In this document: positions 34,841 to 43,177 of the stretch, piece by piece
How positions within the stretch are numbered: the first letter of the stretch is position 1
Layout of the letters: each line of letters starts with the position of its first letter
Source of the DNA: an uncultured Pseudomonadota bacterium
Lineage (GTDB): Bacteria; Pseudomonadota; Alphaproteobacteria; Rs-D84; CASDRH01
Length of the DNA stretch: 48,397 nucleotides
Assembly: GCA_949283075.1 (NCBI GenBank)
Contig: CASDRH010000007.1
Coordinates: 1-48,397 of the forward strand
Direction of reading: 5' to 3'
Notes under the pieces: generated by a model
Told to the model about the DNA's origin: nothing
The model's input: only the letters and a program-made list of their open reading frames with translations
The model's database searches: none
Translations under genes and position numbers: made by a program

Positions 34841-34999
34841 ATGAAAAAAGTATTATCATTATTAACAGTTGCTGTAATCGCATTATCATTAGCTGCTTGT
34901 GGAGATGAAACACCTGCTGATTCAACAGAAGCAACAAACACAAACACACAAACAAACACAACAACTACAACAAACACAACACCAGATTGGATTAAATAA
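34841..34999 (+). CDS. Tiny Thr-rich lipoprotein
   Basis: 52 codons, with AAGAAAGG before ATG. MKKVLSLLTVAVIALSLAAC is a textbook lipoprotein signal with acylated Cys at 20, followed by GDETPADST, a low-complexity Thr/Asn segment (about 30-47) and DWIK. The start of the mature protein, CGDETP, is the same as that of Pal encoded 23 bases downstream, suggesting that it arose as a partial duplicate of the Pal leader or shares a sorting context. A short Lpp-like or entericidin-like envelope lipoprotein is possible; nothing in the sequence shows its function. Confidence 0.7.
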   Translation: MKKVLSLLTVAVIALSLAACGDETPADSTEATNTNTQTNTTTTTNTTPDWIK

Positions 35000-35022
35000 T
35001 TAATTAACTAAAAGGTGAAACA

Positions 35023-35526
35023 ATGAATAAAATGTTTAAACTTTTGGCTGTATGCGCAATTGCTGTTGCATTGACTGCCTGCGGTGATGAAACACCACAA
35101 TCATCAACAGATGTTGTTGAATATACTGGTACTGTAACATTACCACCTGCAAAAAGTGGCATCAAAGAAGGTACTCAAGAAGACCTAGTAGCACGTGCAG
35201 GAAATATGATTCACTTCGGCACAGATGAATACAGCTTGTCAAAAGAAGCTCAAAGAGTATTGAAACTACAATCATTGTGGTTAAAACAATACGAAAACGT
35301 AAGCATAGTTATTGAAGGTCACTGCGATGAACGTGGAACAAAAAAATATAACTACGCTTTGGGTGAAAGAAGAGCAAACGCAGCAAAAGCATTCTTAATT
35401 GCTCAAGGAATCAAAGCAAACAGAATACAAACTGTTTCATATGGTAAAGATAAACCATTAGATCCAGCATCAAATGAAAGTGCATGGTCAAGAAACAGAA
35501 GAGATGTAACTGTTATTGCTCAATAA
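35023..35526 (+). CDS. pal: Peptidoglycan-associated lipoprotein Pal
   Basis: Outer-membrane lipoprotein of the Tol-Pal system that ties the outer membrane to peptidoglycan. 167 residues; lipobox ALTACGDE (Cys about 20); OmpA-like domain about 60-167 with IVIEGHCDERGTKKYNYALG (about 92-111), RRANAAKAFLIAQGI and the peptidoglycan-binding Asp/Arg positions. The end NRRDVTVIAQ is typical. It follows the tiny lipoprotein and ends in a strong terminator; tolQRAB are not in the window. Confidence 0.95.
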   Translation: MNKMFKLLAVCAIAVALTACGDETPQSSTDVVEYTGTVTLPPAKSGIKEGTQEDLVARAGNMIHFGTDEYSLSKEAQRVLKLQSLWLKQYENVSIVIEGHCDERGTKKYNYALGERRANAAKAFLIAQGIKANRIQTVSYGKDKPLDPASNESAWSRNRRDVTVIAQ

Positions 35527-35545
35527 CATAAACATATTCGAAAAG

Positions 35546-35577
35546 ACGCTATCTATTATAAGGTAGCGTTTTTTTAT
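35546..35577 (+). terminator. Intrinsic terminator after pal
   Basis: Stem ACGCTATCT / AGGTAGCGT (nine pairs, one wobble) and a run of seven T. Confidence 0.85.
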
Positions 35578-35658
35578 ACAAATTTTTTCATAAAAAATTA
35601 AAAATATATTGTAAAAATATAAAAAATCTCCTAGCATATATATACACAGGAGGAAAAA

Positions 35659-36465
35659 ATGAAAAAAATATATTTAACATTAATTACTTCATTATATGCG
35701 ATAAATGCTAACGCGCAATCATTTCCACCACAACAAAATCCAGACAGACAACCCGTCCAAGTGCAATCAACAGCTCAAAGCATTGATGACATAATTGCAT
35801 TATCAATAAAGACTCAAGATGAAAAAAATGCAAAATCAACAAAAGCAGCTACATCAACATCAAACATAGTTGCAAAAACTATAAGTGCAGATAATGCAGA
35901 TTTAATAAACAGAATTGAAAAAATAGAAAAAAATATAAATAATTTTGCACCTACTATGTCAAAAAACATGCAAGATTTAACAACTATAAGAAACAATGCA
36001 GATTCCTTAATAAAAGATGTAGGTATACAATTGCAAGACTTAAAAAATGCAATTCAAATGAACGAATTAAGATATAGAGAATTGTTAAACAGAATTGAAA
36101 TGCTTGAATCAAAATCTGGTATAACAAACAATAACCAAAATCAAATGAAAGCGATACCATTACAAGAAAGCAACAACACAAATAATGCTTCACAAATAAA
36201 TTTTAACAACACATCACCTATTGAACAAGAATTACAAAAAATACAAACAGGAGCATCAAACGGAAACAATGCTAATCCAAACGTTACAATGCAACAACAA
36301 AACCAATCAACTAATAACAATACCAATCCCCAAAATTTAATAGATCAAAATCAACAAGCACAACAAAGAAGATTTACTCAATTTGACGAACCACAACAAA
36401 TGCCACAAGCAAATGAATATATACCATTATCAAGAAATCAAATTATAATCCCAAATGACAACTAA
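35659..36465 (+). CDS. Exported coiled-coil protein, possibly CpoB/YbgF position
   Basis: 268 residues. Signal peptide (cleavage near ANAQ, about residue 20), a predicted coiled coil (about 75-155, NRIEKIEKNINNF ... LRYRELLNRIEMLESK), then an Asn/Gln-rich tail (about 155-268). A gene downstream of pal is often cpoB (ybgF), whose product also starts with a trimeric coiled coil, but the TPR repeats that define CpoB are not visible, so this is only a positional resemblance. AGGAGG lies at a good distance from the ATG. The end overlaps the glycosylase gene by 11 bases. Confidence 0.6.
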   Translation: MKKIYLTLITSLYAINANAQSFPPQQNPDRQPVQVQSTAQSIDDIIALSIKTQDEKNAKSTKAATSTSNIVAKTISADNADLINRIEKIEKNINNFAPTMSKNMQDLTTIRNNADSLIKDVGIQLQDLKNAIQMNELRYRELLNRIEMLESKSGITNNNQNQMKAIPLQESNNTNNASQINFNNTSPIEQELQKIQTGASNGNNANPNVTMQQQNQSTNNNTNPQNLIDQNQQAQQRRFTQFDEPQQMPQANEYIPLSRNQIIIPNDN

Positions 36466-37360
36466 AAATGAATTGATACAAATCATAAAGTTGTATGTAT
36501 CATACGGAATTGATACAATAATCGAAAATGATTCAATAAACTTCATAAAAGAATCAGAAAAACTATTAAAAGCAAAAGTAAATACTGCACCAGAAATAAA
36601 AGAAGCTAATATCAATAAAACTGATAAGCAGAACTTTAATTTCACAAGCTTCAATTTTAATAAAGAAACAACAAACGAAAATAAAGCAAAAGAACAACCA
36701 GCGGATTTATTCATAAAAATAAATAATACAGAAAACCAAGAATTTATCCAAGCAACAATAGAAGCAGAAAAACAAGCTCAACAAATAGCAGATGAATCAA
36801 AGACATTAAAAGAGCTAAAAGAAAAAACAGAAGCATCAACATTTTGCACATTAAAAAAATATGCTAAAAACTTTGTATTTGGAGAAGGTATAGAAAAATC
36901 TCCATTAGCAATGATAATAGGAGAAGCTCCAGGAGCAGACGAAGACATACAAGGCAAACCATTTGTTGGAGTAAGTGGACAATTATTAACAAAAGCATTA
37001 GAAACAATAGGATTATCAAGAGAAACAAATTTCTACATAACAAACATAATAAAGTGGAGGCCACCAGGCAACAGAACTCCAACAAGAGAAGAAATAAAAA
37101 TCTGTATGCCTATAATAAGAAAACAAATAGAACTTATAAAACCAAAAATGATAATTTTAATCGGAGCAGTAGCAGCAACCGGACTATTAAACACGACAGA
37201 AGGAATAACAAAAATAAGAGGGCAAATATTCGAATATAACGGATTAAAAGTAATATCAACATTTCATCCATCATATTTATTAAGGAATCCAATAGCAAAA
37301 AAACAAACATACATAGATATGTTAAAAATCAAAAAAATCATAAACGAAATACAAGAATAA
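36455..37360 (+). CDS. Uracil-DNA glycosylase, family 4 type
   Basis: Removes uracil from DNA. 301 residues; the first ~125 are a low-complexity linker region, and the glycosylase domain (about 130-300) has AMIIGEAPGADEDIQGKPFVG (21 residues, about 151-171), FYITNIIKWRPPGNRTPT (about 193-210) and the second active-site motif TFHPSYLLRNP (about 269-279). This is the UDG family 4/5 layout. Only one of the usual iron-sulphur Cys positions is evident (TFCTLKKYA, about 130), so cluster binding is doubtful. The same arrangement with a Cys-poor N-terminus is seen in alphaproteobacterial relatives. Confidence 0.85.
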   Translation: MTTKNELIQIIKLYVSYGIDTIIENDSINFIKESEKLLKAKVNTAPEIKEANINKTDKQNFNFTSFNFNKETTNENKAKEQPADLFIKINNTENQEFIQATIEAEKQAQQIADESKTLKELKEKTEASTFCTLKKYAKNFVFGEGIEKSPLAMIIGEAPGADEDIQGKPFVGVSGQLLTKALETIGLSRETNFYITNIIKWRPPGNRTPTREEIKICMPIIRKQIELIKPKMIILIGAVAATGLLNTTEGITKIRGQIFEYNGLKVISTFHPSYLLRNPIAKKQTYIDMLKIKKIINEIQE

Positions 37361-37364
37361 AAGC

Positions 37365-37407
37365 CAGTTGATAAAGCACGAGGTTGTGCAAAATGCTTTA
37401 CCAACTG
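37365..37407 (-). repeat. Cassette 4, 3' hairpin element
   Basis: 14-base stem CAGTTGATAAAGCA / TGCTTTACCAACTG with one A.C mismatch, 15-base loop containing GAGGTTGTGC (37380-37389), identical to that of cassette 1. On the cassette transcript it reads GCACAACCTC. Five bases after the glycosylase stop. Confidence 0.65.
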
Positions 37408-37479
37408 ATAATAAAATCAATAAAAATAAACATTAAATTATAAGCATAGAACCTTAACAAAATAACCGACCAGAAAGAA

Positions 37480-37980
37480 TTAATATTCAATTAAATTAGG
37501 ATCAATATTTGCTAAACCAATATCAGGCATTAAAGATAAAAGTTTATCAGCAGGTAATTTCCATAATAAGCACTTTCCATCATTAAAATGATTTGCATCA
37601 TTACTTTGAGAATACATAACTCTACCATCATTCAAAATATGCTTATATACGTTATGCTTACATTGCCAACCTATTTTTCCACCATCACTTCCAGATGAAC
37701 AAGCACAATCACCACCCCTTAAAGCTGGAGGATTTGATGAATCATTAAAGTTAGCATTTTCAGAAACATTTTTTCCATTACAATAATGCTCTACAGAAGT
37801 TGCAAATACTCTACCCGAACATTGAGCAGTATAATCAAAATTATTTGCATATAATGTTAAACTATCACCAACAACTTTTGCCATAATTTCCAAATCATTT
37901 TGTTGAGAAAAAACATTACTTGATAAAAAAGTAGTTAAAAATAAAGATAAATATAAAGTTTTTTTAATTTTATTTTTCAT
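37480..37980 (-). CDS. Cassette 4: exported protein, family B, C-terminal DPNLIEY
   Basis: 166 residues from ATG 37980; the same AGGGAG-to-ATG region as in cassette 1 (AGGGAGTGAAAGCTATG) supports this start over a GTG nine bases upstream. Signal peptide with cleavage near VFSQ. Mature part has Cys-Ala-Cys in GGDCACSSGS, the family B block YKHILNDGRVMYSQSNDANHF (21 residues) and the ending LMPDIGLANIDPNLIEY. The cassette 4 leader is closest to that of cassette 5. Function unknown. Gene flanked by inverted AACCGACCAG copies (37464-37473 and 38149-38158). Confidence 0.72.
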   Translation of the reverse strand: MKNKIKKTLYLSLFLTTFLSSNVFSQQNDLEIMAKVVGDSLTLYANNFDYTAQCSGRVFATSVEHYCNGKNVSENANFNDSSNPPALRGGDCACSSGSDGGKIGWQCKHNVYKHILNDGRVMYSQSNDANHFNDGKCLLWKLPADKLLSLMPDIGLANIDPNLIEY

Positions 37981-38007
37981 AGCTTTCACTCCCTATTTTT
38001 TGTTTAA

Positions 38008-38042
38008 CAAATAAACACCGATTACCACTTTCAGCAATCAGC
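38008..38042 (-). terminator. Cassette 4, putative leader attenuator
   Basis: Minus strand: GCUGAUU pairs with AAUCGGU (two wobbles), followed by GUUUAUUUG. It starts inside the CUUCCAGC segment of the leader. Weaker than in cassette 5. Confidence 0.4.
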
Positions 38043-38184
38043 TGGAAGTTCGCAACTATGAACAGTATAGTGTGATTTATTCCACGCCCAAAAAGCAATC
38101 GAAATTGCTTTCGTTCGTATTTTTATTCGACCACCTTCCAGCATTGCGCTGGTCGGTTCCTGTTCACAAAGGTTGCGACACCTT
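38042..38184 (-). ncRNA. Cassette 4, structured pseudoknotted leader RNA
   Basis: Hairpin AAGGT/ACCTT (38169-38184) with loop GTTGCGA (38172-38178) pairing with TCGCAAC (38050-38056); P1 CTGTTCA (38160-38166) with TGAACAG (38059-38065); CCAGC/GCTGG hairpin that shares GCTGGAAG with the long-range pair to CTTCCAGC; P2 GTGGTC with AATCAC; inner hairpin GCAAT/ATTGC. Conserved unpaired-looking stretch GAATAAATCACACTATA on the minus strand. Confidence 0.78.
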
Positions 38185-38215
38185 CAGGCCAGACACTGTA
38201 TCTGACTTATCAACA

Positions 38216-38243
38216 ATTATAAAATTTTCTGAACATTTTGCAA
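38216..38243 (-). promoter_or_regulatory. Cassette 4 promoter
   Basis: Minus strand: -35 TTGCAA (38238-38243), 16-base spacer, -10 TATAAT (38216-38221). Start expected near 38209. Confidence 0.75.
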
Positions 38244-38264
38244 CATATGATTTAAAAACAAAAA

Positions 38265-38298
38265 AGCTACTCTAATTTTCATTAAAGTAGCTCTTGAA
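38265..38298 (-). terminator. Terminator of the orphan gene at 38318
   Basis: Minus strand: AGCTACT (38286-38292 side) pairs with AGTAGCT (38265-38271 side), followed by six T. It lies 25 bases after the orphan gene's stop and just upstream of the cassette 4 promoter, insulating the cassette from read-through. Confidence 0.8.
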
Positions 38299-38317
38299 AA
38301 AACAATTATTTTAAATT

Positions 38318-38809
38318 TCACATAAGCCTAATTTCATTTTTTGCAATTGCTTCATTTTTAGCATTGCATATTAACATATTCAATGCATCCAATGAACCTA
38401 CTAATGTATTATTTTTAGAATAATGCTTAAATTCTTTAATAACATTTAATGGAATTTCCCTTAATCTAGCCGGAGTTATTTTATATGTGTAACCCGATAA
38501 AATCAATGCTATCATATAATTCAAAGGGATATCTTGTATATACCCGCATAATGCGAGTATGCTATACAATTGAGATATATTCTTATCAGAAACTATAAAT
38601 ACATTTTGTTTACCTGCCAGCAATCCAAGCTTTGTTTCAAAGATTTGAAGCGGCATTTCTTTACCGCTTAACCTAAGTTCATCTACTAAAAGCTCACCTC
38701 TGACATTCCGCCAATCAAGGGGAATTCCTCCTTCTGTCATTAAACCTTCAGCCTCTAATAAATTATTAGTTTTACAAATAATAATTTCATTAAAAATATA
38801 TTTTTTCAT
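38318..38809 (-). CDS. Hypothetical protein, no family recognised
   Basis: 163 residues, no signal peptide and no membrane helix. Predicted mixed alpha/beta: EIIICKTNNLLEAEGLM, GKQNVFIVSDKNISQLYSIL (about 66-85), a hydrophobic helix NYMIALILSGYTYKI (about 97-111) and a helical end with two Cys. Codon use and base composition are like the window average, though GC is a little higher at the 5' end. It stands alone with a strong terminator between cassette 4 and uvrB. I cannot assign a function. Confidence 0.55.
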   Translation of the reverse strand: MKKYIFNEIIICKTNNLLEAEGLMTEGGIPLDWRNVRGELLVDELRLSGKEMPLQIFETKLGLLAGKQNVFIVSDKNISQLYSILALCGYIQDIPLNYMIALILSGYTYKITPARLREIPLNVIKEFKHYSKNNTLVGSLDALNMLICNAKNEAIAKNEIRLM

Positions 38810-38878
38810 CTATTTCTCATAAAAAAAATTTGTATACGAAAGAATATACAAAAAAATGAAAATATCAAGATAAATAAA

Positions 38879-40999
38879 TTACATCAATTCCAACATAACT
38901 TTTTCTAACTCTTGGATTTGATTACGCAAGACAACAGCTTGTTCAAATTCTAAATTTTCAGCATGTTTTAACATCTGCTTTTTTAATTTAGCAATCTGTT
39001 TTTGAATTTGATCAGGCTTTAATTTATGAGAAGAACTTTCCAAATTATACTTACCAACAGTATCTAAAACATTAAATTCAGCATCAAAAGATTTATTATG
39101 CTTTTGCTTTGGTCTACGTCCACCGACAGAAGAACTCTGCTCTTCTGGACTAGACAATGAATCAGCAATTTTCTTAACAACACTTTTTGGAGTAATCCCA
39201 TTTTCAGCATTATATTGTAATTGTTTAGCACGTCTACGTTCATTTTCTTCAAGAGCAACTTTCATAGAATCAGTAATTTTATCAGCATACAAAACAACCT
39301 TACTATTAACATTACGTGCAGCACGACCAATAGTCTGTATCAAACTTCTAGAAGACCTTAAAAAGCCTTCTTTATCCGCATCAAGAATAGCAACAAAAGC
39401 ACATTCAGGGATATCAAGACCTTCTCTTAAAAGGTTAATACCGACCAAACAATCAAAATTACCAAGTCTCAAATCACGAATAATTTCTATACGCTCTAAC
39501 GTATCAATATCAGAATGCATATATTTTGTTTTAATTCCGTGTTCAATTAAATATTCAGTCAACTGCTCTGCCATACGCTTTGTTAAAGTAGTACATAAAG
39601 TTCTAAATCCTTTCAAAGCAGTTTCTTTAACTTCGTGCATTAAATCATCAATCTGATTTTTAACAGGACGAACTTCACATACAGGGTCAACCAATCCAGT
39701 TGGGCGAATAATCTGCTCAGCAAATTTACCATCAGTTAACTCTAATTCCCAATCCCCAGGAGTAGCAGAAACAAAAATAGTTTTAGGGCGAATTTCATCC
39801 CATTCTTCAAATTGCAAAGGACGATTATCTTTACAACTTGGCAATCTAAACCCATAATCAGAAAGCGTTTGCTTACGGCTAGCATCACCTTTATACATAC
39901 CACGTATTTGAGGAACAGAAACGTGGGATTCATCAATAAACAACAAAGCATCATCAGGAAGATACTCAAATAAAGTAGGAGGAGGATATCCAGCCGGACG
40001 CCCAGTTAAATACCTAGAATAATTTTCAATACCTTTACAAAAGCCGGTTGATTCCATCATTTCCAAATCAAAATTCGTTCTTTCACGTATTCTTTGAGCT
40101 TCTAATAATTTCATATTATTTTCAAAGAATTTAACTCTTTCATCAAGTTCAGCTCTTATTTGAGAAATCGCCTGACTAACAGTAGCGTGAGGAGTAGCAT
40201 AATGAGAATTCGGATAAACAACGATTCTGTCAAGCTTATTAAAAACGGCACCAGTCAAAGGGTCAAATTCAGAAATCTGTTCAATTTCATCATCAAACAT
40301 CATAACACGCCAAGCTCTATCTTCAAGGTGAGAAGGGAATATATCAATAATATCGCCATTTGTTCTGAAAGTACCACGAGACAAATCCATATTATTTCTT
40401 GTATACTGCAAATCGACCAAAGCTTTAATAATATCATCTCTGTTAATAGTTTTTCCAGAAACAGAAGTTGGTTGCAAATCCAATAACATATCACCATAAC
40501 TTGCAGGGTCGCCAAGACCATATAAACAAGAAACGGAAGAAACAACAATCACATCACGATATTCCAATAAATTACGAGTCGCAGAATGACGCATACGGTC
40601 AATTTGTTCATTTATACTAGCATCTTTTTCAATATATAAATCAGTTTTTGGGACATAAGCTTCTGGCTGATAATAATCATAATAAGAAACAAAATATTCA
40701 ACATGATTATTTGGAAAAAGTTCTTTCATTTCGGAATAAAGTTGAGCAGCCAAAGTCTTATTCGGAGCCATAATAACAGCAGGCACTTTACACTGCTGAA
40801 TAACGTGAGCCATAGTAAAAGTTTTACCAGAACCAGTAACACCAAGCAAAATCTGATTACGTTTATTTTTTAAAACACCATCAACCAAATCAGCAATAGC
40901 AAAAGGCTGGTCTCCTGAAGGTTTAAAATCTGAAACTAAATCGAAATCCGCAGGGATACCAAGAAATTTATTATTATGATTGTGCTTTAAAGTAGGCAT
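38879..40999 (-). CDS. uvrB: Excinuclease ABC subunit B
   Basis: DNA-damage verification helicase of nucleotide excision repair. 706 residues. Walker [17 protein letters not shown] (about 52-67), the DNA-clamping beta-hairpin [16 protein letters not shown] (about 102-117), DEXX box [18 protein letters not shown] (about 350-367), helicase motif [16 protein letters not shown] and the C-terminal UVR motif that binds UvrC (about 666-700, [18 protein letters not shown]). All family-typical. About 70 bases separate it from the orphan gene downstream. Confidence 0.97.
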   Translation of the reverse strand: MPTLKHNHNNKFLGIPADFDLVSDFKPSGDQPFAIADLVDGVLKNKRNQILLGVTGSGKTFTMAHVIQQCKVPAVIMAPNKTLAAQLYSEMKELFPNNHVEYFVSYYDYYQPEAYVPKTDLYIEKDASINEQIDRMRHSATRNLLEYRDVIVVSSVSCLYGLGDPASYGDMLLDLQPTSVSGKTINRDDIIKALVDLQYTRNNMDLSRGTFRTNGDIIDIFPSHLEDRAWRVMMFDDEIEQISEFDPLTGAVFNKLDRIVVYPNSHYATPHATVSQAISQIRAELDERVKFFENNMKLLEAQRIRERTNFDLEMMESTGFCKGIENYSRYLTGRPAGYPPPTLFEYLPDDALLFIDESHVSVPQIRGMYKGDASRKQTLSDYGFRLPSCKDNRPLQFEEWDEIRPKTIFVSATPGDWELELTDGKFAEQIIRPTGLVDPVCEVRPVKNQIDDLMHEVKETALKGFRTLCTTLTKRMAEQLTEYLIEHGIKTKYMHSDIDTLERIEIIRDLRLGNFDCLVGINLLREGLDIPECAFVAILDADKEGFLRSSRSLIQTIGRAARNVNSKVVLYADKITDSMKVALEENERRRAKQLQYNAENGITPKSVVKKIADSLSSPEEQSSSVGGRRPKQKHNKSFDAEFNVLDTVGKYNLESSSHKLKPDQIQKQIAKLKKQMLKHAENLEFEQAVVLRNQIQELEKVMLELM

Positions 41000-41053
41000 A
41001 CAGCAAATTGTATATATAATAAAATTATAATCAAGAAATAATTAAGGAAAGGC

Positions 41054-41101
41054 CAACAGATGCATCAATGAGGTTGTTTAAGAGTGCTAATACATCGGTT
41101 G
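41054..41101 (-). repeat. Cassette 5, 3' hairpin element
   Basis: Stem CAACAGATG (41054-41062) / CATCGGTTG (41093-41101) with one mismatch, 30-base loop with GAGGTTGTTTAAGAGTGCTAA; CATCAA/TTGATG can pair as an alternative. It lies between cassette 5 and the start of uvrB, which is on the same strand, so it is not the terminator of a plus-strand neighbour. Confidence 0.6.
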
Positions 41102-41113
41102 ATGAAAAAGATA

Positions 41114-41147
41114 AAAACCGGTCAAAAAAGCAAATCCGACCGGTTTT
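41114..41147 (-). terminator. Terminator after cassette 5 gene
   Basis: Perfect 10-base stem AAAACCGGTC / GACCGGTTTT with a 14-base loop, starting just after the stop codon; on the minus strand it ends in TTTTT-ATCTTTTTC. Cassette 6 keeps only one arm (GACCGGTTTTT, 48134-48144). Confidence 0.7.
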
Positions 41148-41150
41148 GAA

Positions 41151-41659
41151 CTAATATTCAATTAAATTAGGGTCCACACGAGAAACACCAATCTTAGGCA
41201 TAGCTTTCAAAATATCCATAGTATCAAAAGAAATTTCGCAAGTACTTTCTTTATTAAAATGAGTATTAGAAGAACTCTCACTATACATAACACTACCATT
41301 ACTCAAAGTATGCTTGTATATATCATTTTTATAATAATGCGAATCATCAATACAGCAATATCCATTCCAATTCACATTAGGAGCACTCATTCTATCAACA
41401 AAATTTTGATCATAGCTCTGCCTAGCACCTTCACAATATTTTTCAACCTTTACAGTTTTAATTTGAAACTGATCAAGAGTACAATCAAACTTAACCTTAA
41501 TTTTTTTTAATTCTGGGGACTGAGCATTAACAAAATTAATATTAGAAAAACACATAATCATCAAAATAAAAATATTGATAAATAAAGCATTTCCAATATG
41601 TAAAGTTTTGAAATTAAAAATTTTTTAAAAATATATTTTTTTATTATTTTATTTTTCAT
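41151..41659 (-). pseudogene. Cassette 5: family B exported protein, frame-shifted in the signal peptide
   Basis: The ribosome site AGAGG and an ATG at 41659 give MKNKIIKKYIFKKF, like the MKNKIKK start of cassette 4, but the frame stops after about 33 codons. The rest, from about 41640 to the stop at 41151, is open in another frame and encodes the hydrophobic signal core (ALFINIFILMIMCF), cleavage near VNAQ, then SPELKKIKVKFDC, YKHTLSNGSVMYSESSSNTHF (21 residues) and PKIGVSRVDPNLIEY. One extra base in the T5-A6-T5 stretch (minus strand, about 41617-41635) would join them into a protein of about 169 residues. This could be a real off-state, decay or a sequencing error. No good ATG with a ribosome site exists for the inner frame alone (137 residues from a TTG). 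Confidence 0.65.
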
Positions 41660-41685
41660 TGCACACCTCTTTTTTTTAATAGTTA

Positions 41686-41716
41686 ATAAAAACAGCCGTT
41701 AAAAAACAAACAGCTG
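41686..41716 (-). terminator. Cassette 5, leader attenuator (best example)
   Basis: Minus strand: CAGCUGUU pairs with AACGGCUG (eight pairs, one wobble), followed by UUUUUAUU, before the gene start. Its 5' arm shares CAG with the leader segment CUUCCAGC, so the pseudoknot pairing and this terminator compete for the same bases. Confidence 0.65.
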
Positions 41717-41858
41717 GAAGTTAAGAACTATGCTACATATTATAGTGTGATTTATTCCACGCACGAAAAACAACCGAAGTTATCTCCGCTTGATTTTATT
41801 CAATCACCTTCCAGCATTGCGCTGGCCGGTTATATGAGCAAAAAGGTTACTATACCTT
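41714..41858 (-). ncRNA. Cassette 5, structured pseudoknotted leader RNA
   Basis: Hairpin AAGGT/ACCTT (41843-41858) whose loop TTACT pairs with AGAA(C) of GTTAAGAAC with a bulge (weakest of the five loop pairings); P1 ATATGAGCA (41832-41840) with TGCTACATAT (41731-41740, one bulge); CCAGC/GCTGG hairpin; GCTGGAAG with CTTCCAGC; P2 GTGATT/AATCAC. The minus-strand segment GAATAAATCACACTATA is the same as in cassette 4. Confidence 0.75.
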
Positions 41859-41881
41859 CGGGTCTTTACGACTTGTCTTGC

Positions 41882-41909
41882 ATTATAGTTTTTTTTGCAA
41901 TTTTTGCAA
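41882..41909 (-). promoter_or_regulatory. Cassette 5 promoter
   Basis: Minus strand: -35 TTGCAA (41904-41909), 16-base spacer, -10 TATAAT (41882-41887). Same -35 and spacing as cassette 4. Confidence 0.75.
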
Positions 41910-41953
41910 GACGAGTTTACATACAAAATCTATAAAAAAATAAACACAAATAA

Positions 41954-43120
<1,167 letters not shown>

Positions 43121-43151
43121 AAAAATACAAATATATAATTACAAAAGAATT

Positions 43152-43177
43152 AAAGAATGTGAAAGCATTCTTTTTTT
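43152..43177 (+). terminator. mreB terminator
   Basis: Stem AAAGAATG / CATTCTTT over a six-base loop and then T. The T-run overlaps the stop codon of the convergent gene. Confidence 0.85.

Noticed and set aside
38072-38275. Plus-strand open frames across leaders (also 34419-34604 and 41747-41935)
   Set aside because: They overlap the RNA leaders, share only what the RNA fold forces on them, and lack ribosome sites. Covariation of the helices explains the conservation better than coding.
21641-41659. Diversity-generating retroelement or retron
   Set aside because: Variable centres and structured RNA suggested this, but there is no reverse transcriptase gene, no template/variable repeat pair with adenine-biased differences, and no msr/msd-like arrangement in the window.
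22193-41858. HDV-like, hammerhead or group I/II intron identity for the leader
   Set aside because: The nested pseudoknot prompted the check, but the conserved catalytic-core sequences of these ribozymes and introns are not present, and the downstream gene needs no splicing to be read.
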